Assembly: GCA_958510825.1 (NCBI GenBank)
Contig: OY294046.1
Coordinates: forward strand, 74,099,808 to 74,163,807
Direction of reading: 5' to 3'
From: Brachypterus glaber
Lineage: Eukaryota > Arthropoda > Insecta > Coleoptera > Kateretidae
DNA length: 64,000 nt
Below, piece by piece: positions 55,271-64,000 of the stretch; the first letter of the stretch is position 1; each line of letters starts with the position of its first letter. The notes under the pieces are model-generated. The model was not told the DNA's origin and searched no databases. It worked only from the letters and a program-made list of their open reading frames with translations. A program made the translations under genes and the position numbers.

Positions 55271-56072
55271 ACTGTTCACTCACCGCAGTAATGAGAATAA
55301 TCCAGAGCATGCGCACTTCTTCTTATTTTTGTTTTGACGTATGCCAAAAATTATTTTAAGGTTATGTAACATTCTTTTGCAGAATTTTACAAAAATATCT
55401 ACTTTTTTCTTTGCGAGCTAACAGTTTTTTTTTAATTGGCTAAAAGTACTAGCTTTTAATAGTATTTCGTAAAAAAAAATTGCGGAATAATCATTAATAA
55501 ACATTTGATTCTTAAAATATATCGCCTTCTAAATTCTGAAATATCGTATCTGAAAAATGCCTCCCATTAAACAAAAAACACCAAACCAGCAAACTACCAA
55601 ACCAAACCATTATTAACGTAAACCAACGCCTCCCAATAAAAAAAAAAACACCAAACCAGCACACTACCAAACCAAAACATTGTTAACGTAAACCAACGCC
55701 TCCGATTAGAAAAAAAACACCAAACCAGCAAACTACCAAACCAAACCATTGTTAACTTAAACCAACGACCCCAATAAAAAAATCAAACAGAAATTCGTGA
55801 GTATTTTAACAATCTTTTGCTATATATTATAACAAAAAAACTGGATTTTCCACACCTAATTATATTCAATACAGTAAGTTTTAGTAATAAAACCAGAAAT
55901 CAGTGCAAAAATATGGTTCATTTTTGTGGACCTGATGCTCACCTCAAACTAAACTATTTCATAAAACTACAACTGCCTAAACGGAAGCCACTTTTGACAT
56001 CCGTCAAAACAAAAATAAGCAAACCAGTGCGCATGTGCTAGATTCTTCTCATTACTGCGGTGAGCGAAACGT
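55271..56072. mobile_element. MITE family 5, copy 3
   Basis: ACTGTTCACTCACCGCAGTA ... GGTGAGCGAAACGT with perfect duplication GTAATTAT (55263-55270, 56073-56080). The minisatellite core has three units at about 55558-55775. Confidence 0.92.
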
Positions 56073-56115
56073 GTAATTATCCAATAATTTGTTATGCACA
56101 TGCATATATATCATA

Positions 56116-57089
56116 TACCGGGTGATCCAACGAAAACTATAACCTTGGATAAAATCAAAACTATACTCTGTCCAGTTATGCAAGATAGTAAGGGACGCGG
56201 CCCGTTTTACACCACAGAGCTCATATATAGCATAATTATGAACCGTAGTGTATCAAAAATTTAACAGGTGTCGGTACTGTTTTCCTGGAAAGGGTCTATC
56301 CAAAGACTCGCATAACAAACATAGTACATAAGAATGCGATGCCAGGATTGGCTTGATGTGTCGTCATGTATCTTGTAATGGTTGTTATGCGAGCCTCTGG
56401 ATAGGCCTTAAGTTGTAATTATAACCTAAAAATTTGACGTTTACCTTGTGTTCAATATAATTTACGTTTGTACAATATGTAGAATATGCTAATTTAGTGT
56501 GAGTGTATGAAGAATAAACCAAAAAAGTACCTTTTTCAATACCGTACAAAATAACATTAAGTATAACCATTTTTTATGTAACTTTCTCTTCTTTTATTAG
56601 CTTTAACGACCGTCAATCATTGTCATTTGGTGTTGATGTACCTTAAAAATCGCGGGAATTTTAAACTACTATTTTGCATAATTGGACAGACTATAATGAG
56701 TTTTCGAAAAAACTCCGAGACAGGTCAATTTTTTTTTAAGGGGGACATCTTTTAACATGTAACCAATAATTGACGTAACTACCCCCACCACCCAGGAGCT
56801 ACCAGTTAGAAAATCTTGAATGAGAATGTGGGTCATGTAATACATTATTGAAAAGGTTTTTTAATTCTGGTTATATAACAAAGCTTTATTTTTTTACATC
56901 GGTTCAGTAGTCCTCGAGAAAACGTATTACAAAAATCTAAAACATGCATTAATTAATTAATTTAAAAACACTGAATATATGTCAAAAAAATTTCAATTAT
57001 ACATAATACAGCTTCTGCAAATTTCAAGATCCTACCTAAAAAAGTAAAAAAGTTATGCGGGGTGAACCACCTTTCTGAAACACCCGGTA
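56116..57089. mobile_element. ~1-kb element with TACCGGGTG ends
   Basis: TATACCGGGTGATCC at the left and its partner CACCCGGTATA at the right suggest a TA target. Inside, 56297-56406 forms a hairpin: GGTCTATCCAAAGACTCGCA against TGCGAGCCTCTGGATAGGCC. No coding capacity recognised. Confidence 0.7.
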
Positions 57090-57642
57090 TATGTCTTCTA
57101 TATAGCCTAATTTATCTTTGCTTTCCATTATATTTTTAACTTTTTTTTTAACATTTTAACTATTGGTGATTAACCTTTGCTAGTTAGTTAGTAAAAGAAA
57201 AAAAAATCCGAGAATTATATTATCTCACATTATGAAACTAAATTTCTTGGGTATGCGAAGATAAACCTGTATTTAATGGGTCCTTTACTTCGGGTCGTTC
57301 AGAAATAACCAAAATTAAAACTGGTTTGTACCGTTGCATTCGCAAGAAAGCTTCACCGAATAAATGCATCAACTGTGCAAAATTAAAGACGGTTTTTTTG
57401 CGTTGAAATTTTATTTTTAAATTTAATCGGTACTGAAATATTCAACACTTTTATTTTTAACCATTAAAAAATCGTTGAACCAACTTGTAATACGCAACAA
57501 TGGTACCATTACTGCAACAAAACAATGTAAATTACATTTTGTAATTCAACGACTGAACAGTTTTAAAATACATTAGAACTAATTTATTATGTTTAAATTT
57601 TACGTTTTTACTCAGTGTCCCACAAGGAACCAAACGCAATAC
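57090..57642. other. No gene recognised
   Basis: AT-rich intron sequence. Confidence 0.45.
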
Positions 57643-57650
57643 AGGTATTA

Positions 57651-58484
57651 CATAGACAAAATAAACAAATAGATTGATTTTTGACCGTCTGCGCATACTT
57701 CTGCGTCCCGACTAAATGCGTCCTCCATTTTGATTCCAATTGTCCAACCTAAAGTAAAAAAATATATATTTTATGTTGGTAACACTGTGTTGCGTTAGAT
57801 AGGAATATTTTCTTTGTTAGATATGTGTCTTTTCATTTCACTTCAGTAGTCAGTAAAAGTTTCTTTTTGTCGTTGTTTTGTTACAACAGTTTGTTATATA
57901 TGTAAAAACTAAATCAATATGTTATACTACACAGATATTTATTTATTTTTACCAGTAATTTAAATATAAAAATATAATTCTTCGCACACACCTCTAACAT
58001 ATTCGTGCAACAGGTAAACATAACCTAATTTATGTATGTTTTGAGTTTGTTTTCGAGGTTTTTCTGTTATTTTTTCTACGCGTTTGGTGTTTTGTGCTAG
58101 AAGGGTGAACATTTTATTTTATTATAGACCATATAATAGCGTTTTTGAACTTTTAAAGTCTTTCTGTGTTTTTTGTATATTTTATAGTGCTTTTTCAAAG
58201 AACTAGTAAAGTCTTTGCAATGACGTGTTTTATAAAAAGTTGTAGAAACATAAAACGACTGCTACCTGCAGACAGCAGTATCATATTTTTTAGGTAAGTT
58301 TGATTTTTTTTAATATAACATAAGAAAAAATTAAAAAGTAAGGTTATGTCGTTTATTTATTTACATTTTACCCACTAATTTAAATTTCTCGGCTGATTTC
58401 TGACGTAACTTCCGATCAAAATGGAGGACTCGTAAATTTGTATATAACCTTGAGATGACAGCTCATCTATGTTCTTTGTCTATG
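57651..58484 (+). mobile_element. P-like element with THAP-type first exon
   Basis: CATAGACAAAATAAACAAAT and TTTGTCTATG ends. The perfect 8-bp duplication AGGTATTA lies at 57643-57650 and 58485-58492. Inner inverted blocks (CCTCCATTTTGAT near 57721 and its complement near 58420). It contains the exon below. 8-bp duplications, CA..TG ends and a THAP start together point to the P superfamily with internal deletion. Confidence 0.82.
58220..58293 (+). pseudogene. THAP-domain first exon (P-like transposase relic)
   Basis: ATG at 58220 starts MTCFIKSCRNIKRLL, then PADSSIIFF, and stops at a donor AG|GTAAGT (58294). Cys-X4-Cys near the N-terminus followed by a hydrophobic strand is the beginning of a THAP zinc-finger, the DNA-binding head of P-element transposases and of THAP proteins. 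The His-containing remainder and the catalytic part are missing: only about 190 bases follow before the element ends. It may still be transcribed but cannot make a complete finger. Confidence 0.55.
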
Positions 58485-59865
58485 AGGTATTACTAGAAAA
58501 CATGAACGTATTCTGGTAACTTGTAGTTCGATCTGGTTACGTATTGACTAAAAAGCGCTGGTATCTACGAGCGAGATTGGAAGCCTTCTATATCGTAATT
58601 TTAATTTTTAAATGGTAGTTAGTCGGTGGCTGCTAGATGGCGCCATGCGAAAATATTGACATTATAAACATATGTTCCCAGTGACGTTTATTTTTAATGT
58701 GTGCTTTTATGAGAACATCTTCTTTGGTTATTCCAAGATAAAATATTTGGGAAAAAAAATATTTATATAAAAACATAGCATTATAAATATATATATAAGG
58801 TAATTTTGATATCCGTAAATAATTATGAAAGAATGTTAGTATCGGACAGAAGAGAAAATTAGAAAAGCCTGGCGCTTTACTAACTGAGCTACCGAGACTC
58901 CCGTTCGAAAACTAATATAAGCAATTGGACATGCCTTATTTTCTATTCTTCTCAAATTTTTTATTTGTTATTAACAACTTGTTAATTAAAGGAAAGATGC
59001 TTAATTTTGTTAGTGGGAATAAACTCAATATACGATGACTTAAGAGCCCTTTTACCTCTTTACACTTATATAGTTCACATAATGGAACATCAACAGAGAT
59101 CGAGATTCGGTCTCTAACATTGTATTTTAGCCAAATTAATAGAAATGTATTAGAAGAAATTTTGATATAAATAATTATGAAAGAAAATGTTAAGTGGCCG
59201 GAAACCGTGTGGACTCTGGATATAATCCAGACTGAGACCTAACTTTTTTCTAATTTTCTCTTCTATCCGATATGCCAATAACATTTTCTTTCATTGTACT
59301 AATATAATTATAATTACTTTCTGGAATCCGTATGTACTTAAAAAAAATGATCTTTGTCATATTTATTTTAATTATTTTTAAATTCGAAGCTAATAGTACT
59401 AGAAAGTTTCTTTGCGCTTTTCTGTTGGCCTGACGTAACTAAAATACGTGACAATATTTGAAGAAATGATTAACATATTTTCGATTTCTTTTTACGTATT
59501 GTTTTCAACAGTGGTCATTGTCCATATTTCTCCAAAATTATAAAAAAGCTAAATAGTGAAAATTCCTTTTTAAAGGTTTTTTAATAAAGATGGCATTTTG
59601 TTTAGTGTTTCACTAGGATCAGGAAATCGAGATTACTTGTCTTGTCTCGATATAGAGAGTGTTACTTAAAAAATCAAGACAAGGCAAGAGTTACGATACG
59701 TTGTCGAGAGTCGAGACTCTTAATCAAGAATCAACTTCTCGAATCTTGATTAATTTTTTTACTATTAATTGATTAAAGCTTAATTTAATTTTTGTACTTT
59801 TAATCGACCCATCACTTAAGCCTTTTGAGAACTTGAAACTTTTAAGAAGACACAAGTTATGATAA
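58485..59865. other. No gene; one tRNA-like half
   Basis: On the minus strand, 58866-58910 reads GTCTCGGTAGCTCAGTTAGT and on to AAAGCGCCAGG, like the 5' half of a tRNA or a tRNA-derived SINE, without a matching 3' half. TTTTGATAT...AATAATTATGAAAGAA occurs at about 58806 and 59159. 59640-59770 is rich in TCTCGA/TCAAGA words. Confidence 0.4.
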
Positions 59866-60631
59866 ATAATTTAATTAAAAAAAAAAAACAACCGACTGAT
59901 TAATTAAAAAGTATAAAACAAAAATATTGAAAAACTAAATTATATAGTAACCGTCGCAGTCGGAGGTCTATTTTGCCTTCATATTATTAATCCATTTGTA
60001 TTTTGCGACTCTTATAAGCTCATAATCACACGCATTTTGCGTGTTCTTATAGGCCTATAAGAGGTCTGTACTTTTTGTTCTTTTGGGTTGGCAATAGACC
60101 TGGTAATCGCTTGACGTTTTCCGTGCAAATGTCAATGTCGCTTTAAAGTTTAATTTTCTACAAAATTTTGTGCTTAGGTTATTTTTACCATATTAAAATT
60201 GCGGCTTGGTTAATTGCAGTAAAAAAGAGAAGAGATGACTATAAAATGTTTATCAAAATATCATTTGTTCTTAGAATTTTAAACATGGTGTAAACTGTAA
60301 TGCCAATCCAAAACAAAAATTCCTAAATCAGTCATCAATTTAAAAGTAAGTTTTTTTTTAATTTTAGAGCAAAATAGAAAAAATTGTATAAAGCACTCGT
60401 TTCATAACACGTTTATAGTGCACTAGTACTTTAAAAAACTAGCCGCAAGCGGCTCGTTTTCTCAACTTGTACTCGTGCACTAAAAATGTATGTTATGAAA
60501 CTAGTACTTTAATATACTATTAGGATTGGCCTCCGACTGCGACTGTTACTATATAATTTAATTTTTAAGTATTTTTTTTATACTTTTTAGTTAACCAGGT
60601 GTTTTTTTTTAATTAAATTATTTATTTTAAA
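59866..60631. mobile_element. MITE with ~95-bp inverted ends and nested palindrome
   Basis: AATTATATAGTAACCGTCGC (59938) is mirrored at about 60557. The similarity of the two arms continues outward to about 59866 and 60631. The core (about 60130-60520) is the palindromic repeat also present at 39281-40346. Confidence 0.78.
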
Positions 60632-60690
60632 CTTTTTAAATGTTTTTTTTTTTTTTGATAAATAAACCGTTTATAAACAGTTTTATTTTA

Positions 60691-60725
60691 GGCTGATGAA
60701 TACAGCTAATATAGTCGAAACATGT
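60691..60725 (+). ncRNA. Decayed hammerhead-like motif
   Basis: CTGATGA (60693-60699) and GAAAC (60717-60721) at the right spacing, but the stem between them pairs poorly and the next bases (ATG) do not fit a cleavage triplet. Confidence 0.3.
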
Positions 60726-60811
60726 ACAAATACAGTTATAACTATAATAACTATTATATTTGGTGTTTAGTGAGATGTGGGACGTCGTATGTGATAACAA
60801 TTTTTAGATTG

Positions 60812-60847
60812 CCTACGTTTCGGATCGTGTTTTATCCTTCATCAGGG
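60812..60847 (-). ncRNA. Hammerhead-like motif (minus)
   Basis: Minus strand: CTGATGA, stem GGAT/ATCC around 8 bases, GAAAC, GTA. GCC before and GGC after form stem I. It is the best match to the core consensus in the window and is a different element from the Penelope copies. Confidence 0.55.
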
Positions 60848-61299
60848 CTGAAAAATAGCACTAAACTGTGAAATCTATCTACGAGAAGGAAAATGCACTA
60901 TAGGTATTTTCCAAATCATTCAGATACAAATTTCACTAACTACAATAAAAATACATTTAATAGAAAATTAAAAGAACTGTTAATAAACAAAACCTATTAC
61001 TTTTTTTAAAGAGGATTTATTATTTAAAAAGGAGTTTAAAAAAAATTAAAATGTATGTTTTTTTAAATATTTTATTTCATATAAATTTTGAAAATGTCCA
61101 TATTTACATTTACTTATACTGTAAAATTATTCGATAATAAAATTTACTTTACGTTCATAAGACTTTTTAGTGCTAAAACCTTGGCTAAACAGCTTGGTTT
61201 TGCAACTTAGCACTAAGCTCTGTAACTTAATCCGAAGAAGTAGATTTTTTTTTGTTTAAGCTATTCAAAATTATAAAAAACAATTTCTTTTTGTTTCAG
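60848..61299. other. 3' end of intron 1
   Basis: AT-rich, ending with the pyrimidine-rich acceptor TTTCTTTTTGTTTCAG at 61284-61299. Confidence 0.5.
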
Positions 61300-61644
61300 G
61301 AATAAAAAACTTGATGGGAGAACCCGACTATCGACAAATTCGTTTACATTGGGAAACAGAAAGCTCCTTGGTACCAAAAAACGGCTTCACAATTCGATAT
61401 TGCGAGCTGCAGACGTGGGGACCTCACAGATGTCAGAGCCAAACGCTAAAAGAAATGGAAGACAATCTAAATGATATAGAGAATGAAGAACCGATTAAAA
61501 CATTCTCGAAAGAAATTAAGGGCCTGAGAATGGCTACTACTTATTCGTTTGAAATCAAACCAGTTAAAGAAACGAATGAAAGAGAAAATCGTGCCGAAGG
61601 GGATAACAAGAATGAAAATATCATAGTCATTCCAACAAAAGGAT
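61300..61644 (+). CDS. Fibronectin type III-like exon (exon 2)
   Basis: 345 bases open throughout, from acceptor TTTCAG (61299) to donor GGAT|GTAAGT (61645). Both borders are in phase 1, as usual for exons holding one FN3 domain. The residues fit the fold: IRLHWE (strand B with Trp), NGFTIRYCELQTWGPHRC (strand C region with two Cys), and LRMATTYSFEIKPV (tyrosine corner of strand F). The last part (NERENRAEGDNKNE) is charged. The segment KEMEDNLNDIENEEP is an insertion relative to a plain FN3. With exon 1 this predicts a secreted or surface protein, maybe a receptor. The two Cys recall cytokine-receptor modules, but I do not recognise the gene. Confidence 0.75.
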
Positions 61645-61733
61645 GTAAGTATTTAGTAATTACATAGTGTCTAATTATACTTTTTAATCTCCCGATGTAG
61701 AAAAGGACAAAGATAATCAAAATTTGCGTTACA

Positions 61734-62045
61734 TAATACTCAATAATAACCCCTACGTGGCTTTTACTTTATTGAGTCGATAATTATTTATTTTACCCAC
61801 TCAACTGTCACTTGTCAAATTATTTTCTTGTATTTTCTAAATGTCATTAAAATTTTTAATAAAAATATGAATTCGTTAGCTATTTATTGGATAAAACCTT
61901 GTATGGCACTCATGGGTAAACCGATATTGCCCTCTCGAAAATTAACCTGCTTGGCTGACGTCTCGTAGGTTAATTTTCTCATGGGCAATATCTTACTTTA
62001 CCCACTAGTACCATAAATAACTATTGTCAATTTGAGGTTTGACAG
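61734..62045 (+). repeat. Dispersed repeat family 6, copy 3
   Basis: ACTCAATAATAACCCCTACG to CAATATCTTACTTTACCCAC, the inverse of 35684-36060. Contains the hairpin CTCATGGGTAAACC...GGGCAATATC. Confidence 0.78.
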
Positions 62046-62094
62046 CAGATATGTAAAATCAGCTGATTGTCACTTCCCAACTTCACTATCGTGA

Positions 62095-62311
62095 GTTCGA
62101 TTCTCACTGGCGCCGATTTGCCTTTTTCAGTTAATTAATAATTGAAATTTGTCGAAGGCGATAAGTAAAACGGACACTCCCTAGAAACTGGTTCGAAAGT
62201 CAGTATAAGCCGGTGGTTCCCTCTACTACTAGCCCACACAAGTCCTGGACTTAGGGGATGCTTAATTAAGTAGAATAGTACGAGGTTAAACAAACAAACA
62301 AACAAACAAAA
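62095..62311 (+). mobile_element. tRNA-derived SINE, 5'-incomplete
   Basis: GTGAGTTCGATTCTCAC (about 62091) is a complete T-arm with B-box, followed by TGGCGCCG like an acceptor 3' strand. A body of about 170 bases ends in (CAAA)n at 62286-62311. The A-box half of the tRNA head is not clear, so the copy is likely truncated. Confidence 0.7.
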
Positions 62312-62693
62312 CAACAGTTGTCATAGGCAACTGGTGGAAAATAGGCACTAGTTAGTTAATATACTAACTAGGTCGTAGAATTTATAAATTATGAACTAAG
62401 GTGTTTTGTGGGTAAAGAAAATGGCAACTCTAAAAGTCACTGATTTTTTACATAATTGGATAAATTAAACTTAACCACTTGACGCACTCGCCCGAGTGAA
62501 TTCTTTGACAGTAGCTTGACTCTTTTCCGCTTACCGGGTTCGGGCTGACTTGTATTTTGTATTGCCAATCAGATTTCAGCCGAATATACTCACGAAACTG
62601 TTAGCCCCAGAGTGGGCGAAAAATTACCCCTTTGGTGAAAATAAACCACTAAAAAAAACTGGTGCGTTAAGTGGATAATAAAAATACTAATAA
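62312..62693. other. No gene recognised
   Basis: Intron sequence between the SINE and a HINE copy. Confidence 0.45.
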
Positions 62694-63244
62694 ACTAGAT
62701 GAAACGTTGCAAGCACCCTGTCAAAACATCGGCACTATTGTACACTAGATCCATCTAGTTTGCAAACTTCAAACTAGGTGTTTTGTTTGATTTTAAATTC
62801 TGTATCTTTAAAACATTATATTCAAACAAAAAACTGTACATAACATTTTTTATAGGGCTTAAAAAGAGCGTTTATTTAAAATATAATTTTTTGAAAACGG
62901 GTTATAAATATGTGAGATATGCTAAAAAAACCTTTTACTACTTTAAACGCCAATATCTCGAAAACAATGCGTTTTAGGAAAACGTTGTTTTTAATATTTT
63001 TTTACCAATTTAAAATTATCTTTTATATAAGTGCTAAATTAACCAAATACAATAATAATTGCCTTAATTATAACCAAAAAAACGCTAAAAATAGGAGTTT
63101 TACCCTATTTTTACCCCCTTACCCCCAATCGTTTACCCCCAAAATCTAATCAGCTCTTCGGAATACGATAAGAAACAAGATTTTGACTTTTCGGCGAAGA
63201 TTTCAATACATCGGCACTCTTAGTAGCACTAAGTGCAGATGTAA
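62694..63244 (+). mobile_element. Helentron/HINE-like repeat, copy 7
   Basis: ACTAGATGAAACGTTGCAAG to the 3' hairpin ending GCAGATGTAA. The tract between the CTTCGG block and the hairpin, with the tetranucleotide repeat, is deleted. Confidence 0.85.
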
Positions 63245-63683
63245 AATTAGAATAAACCAAACCAATGAATAATTTTTTTTTGCAAAACCTTTTATGAAAT
63301 TCAATTTCAAATTTAATTGTATTGGTATAATATTTACCATTGTGTTGGTATTTAATATCTACCTATCTATCATTGCAAAGCATAGAACATTATCATATGG
63401 TAAACCTATACACTGTTCGACAAATTTTATGGGCATAATAAAAATCTTATACAAAAGGAATCCTTTGTTAAACATTTACGTATAATACCATGCAGGAATA
63501 TATTCATATTTCATGCCTATATTCATATTTTAATGGTGAAACCTCCGGGCACTCTCGACTAATCTCACGAATCTTTTTAAAACAATTTCAAAAGGTTAAG
63601 TCATAAATTTTGGACTTACAATGCGTTTGTCAGACTTCATTAAAATTATCTATCTAAACTATTTCAGTAGGTAGTGATAAATG

Positions 63684-64000
63684 TGTCGAAATCAGTAAAA
63701 AAAATTTTTGCGTCCGTCTGTCTGTCTGTCTGGGTGTAAACTCTCTAACTCCATTTCTACATGAGATATCGACTTACGGTTTTTTGCATATTGTTTCTTA
63801 TCGTATTCCGAAGAGCTGATTAGATTTTGGGGGTAAACAATTGGGGGTAAGGGAGTAAAAATAGGGTAAAACTCCTATTTTTAGCGTTTTTTGTTTATAA
63901 TTAATGCAATTATTATTGTATTTGGTTAATTTAGCACTTATATAAAAGATAATTTTAAATTGGTAAAAAAATGTTATAAACAACGTTTTCCTAAAATGCC
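63684..64000 (-). mobile_element. Helentron/HINE-like repeat, copy 8 (cut by window end)
   Basis: Begins within the family at TCGAAATCAGTAAAAAAAAT, with (GTCT)n at 63715-63731. The 3' hairpin is missing and the copy continues beyond the window. Confidence 0.8.

Larger units (their letters stand above)
40959..61299 (+). other. Intron 1 of the FN3-domain gene (~20.3 kb)
   Basis: Bounded by GTGAGA and TTTTTGTTTCAG. It is filled with mobile elements: three HINE copies, MITEs of several families, a Penelope insertion, two P-like elements and an assembly gap. No further exon was recognised, though a small one cannot be excluded. Confidence 0.55.
61645..64000 (+). other. Intron 2 of the FN3 gene (incomplete)
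   Basis: From the GTAAGT donor to the window end. It holds repeat family 6, a SINE and two HINE copies. No further exon seen. Confidence 0.5.

Noticed and set aside
58866..58910. Possible tRNA gene on the minus strand
   Set aside because: Only the 5' half (acceptor strand, D-arm) is present; no anticodon arm or T-arm follows, so it is a SINE or tRNA relic at most.

Overview
The window looks like AT-rich, repeat-dominated nuclear DNA of an arthropod, most likely an insect. The grounds are an intact BEL/Pao LTR retrotransposon primed by tRNA-Tyr, Penelope-like elements with hammerhead-type motifs, an R4/Dong-like LINE in (TAA)n, many short DNA elements with clean target-site duplications (TSDs), a tRNA-derived SINE, and only small exons of intron-rich cellular genes. 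The species cannot be fixed from the sequence.

Cellular genes, all on the + strand. (1) 7897-8073 is a good candidate for the last coding exon of a gene that starts left of the window; it encodes an acidic 58-residue tail with a tyrosine motif of ITIM type and is followed by a poly(A) signal. At least three degenerate copies of this exon plus its 3' region follow in tandem up to about 10.65 kb, and copies B and C are split by three DNA elements. (2) A second gene starts at 40904 with a signal-peptide exon. Its next exon, 61300-61644, codes for a fibronectin type III-like domain in matching phase after an intron of about 20.3 kb, and the gene runs out of the window to the right.

Mobile DNA, left to right. 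0-5.3 kb: LINE RNase H remnants, a short inverted-repeat element, the first of eight copies of a Helentron/HINE-like repeat, and a 1.5-kb foldback. 5.3-7.6 kb: a 5'-truncated LINE with an open reverse transcriptase frame. 11-20 kb: several foldback and MITE families, including a P-like family with 8-bp duplications. 21-25 kb: two R4/Dong-like copies in one (TAA)n tract, the longer one split by a nested LINE. 25.6-28.5 kb: HINE, a duplicated-core MITE and a minisatellite holding a Penelope insertion. 28.7-35.4 kb: a complete BEL/Pao element with apparently identical LTRs and one intact polyprotein frame. 35.6-64 kb: the upstream side and introns of gene 2, filled with HINE copies, MITEs, a Penelope twin insertion flanked by a 12-bp duplication, a P-like element that still carries a THAP-type first exon, and a SINE. 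49025-49224 is an assembly gap.

The few cellular exons are separated by layered insertions whose order can often be read from interrupted repeats and duplications. The most unusual items are the tandem decaying terminal-exon array, the set of hammerhead-like motifs, the inverted twin structure shared by all three Penelope insertions, and the THAP-exon P-like element.
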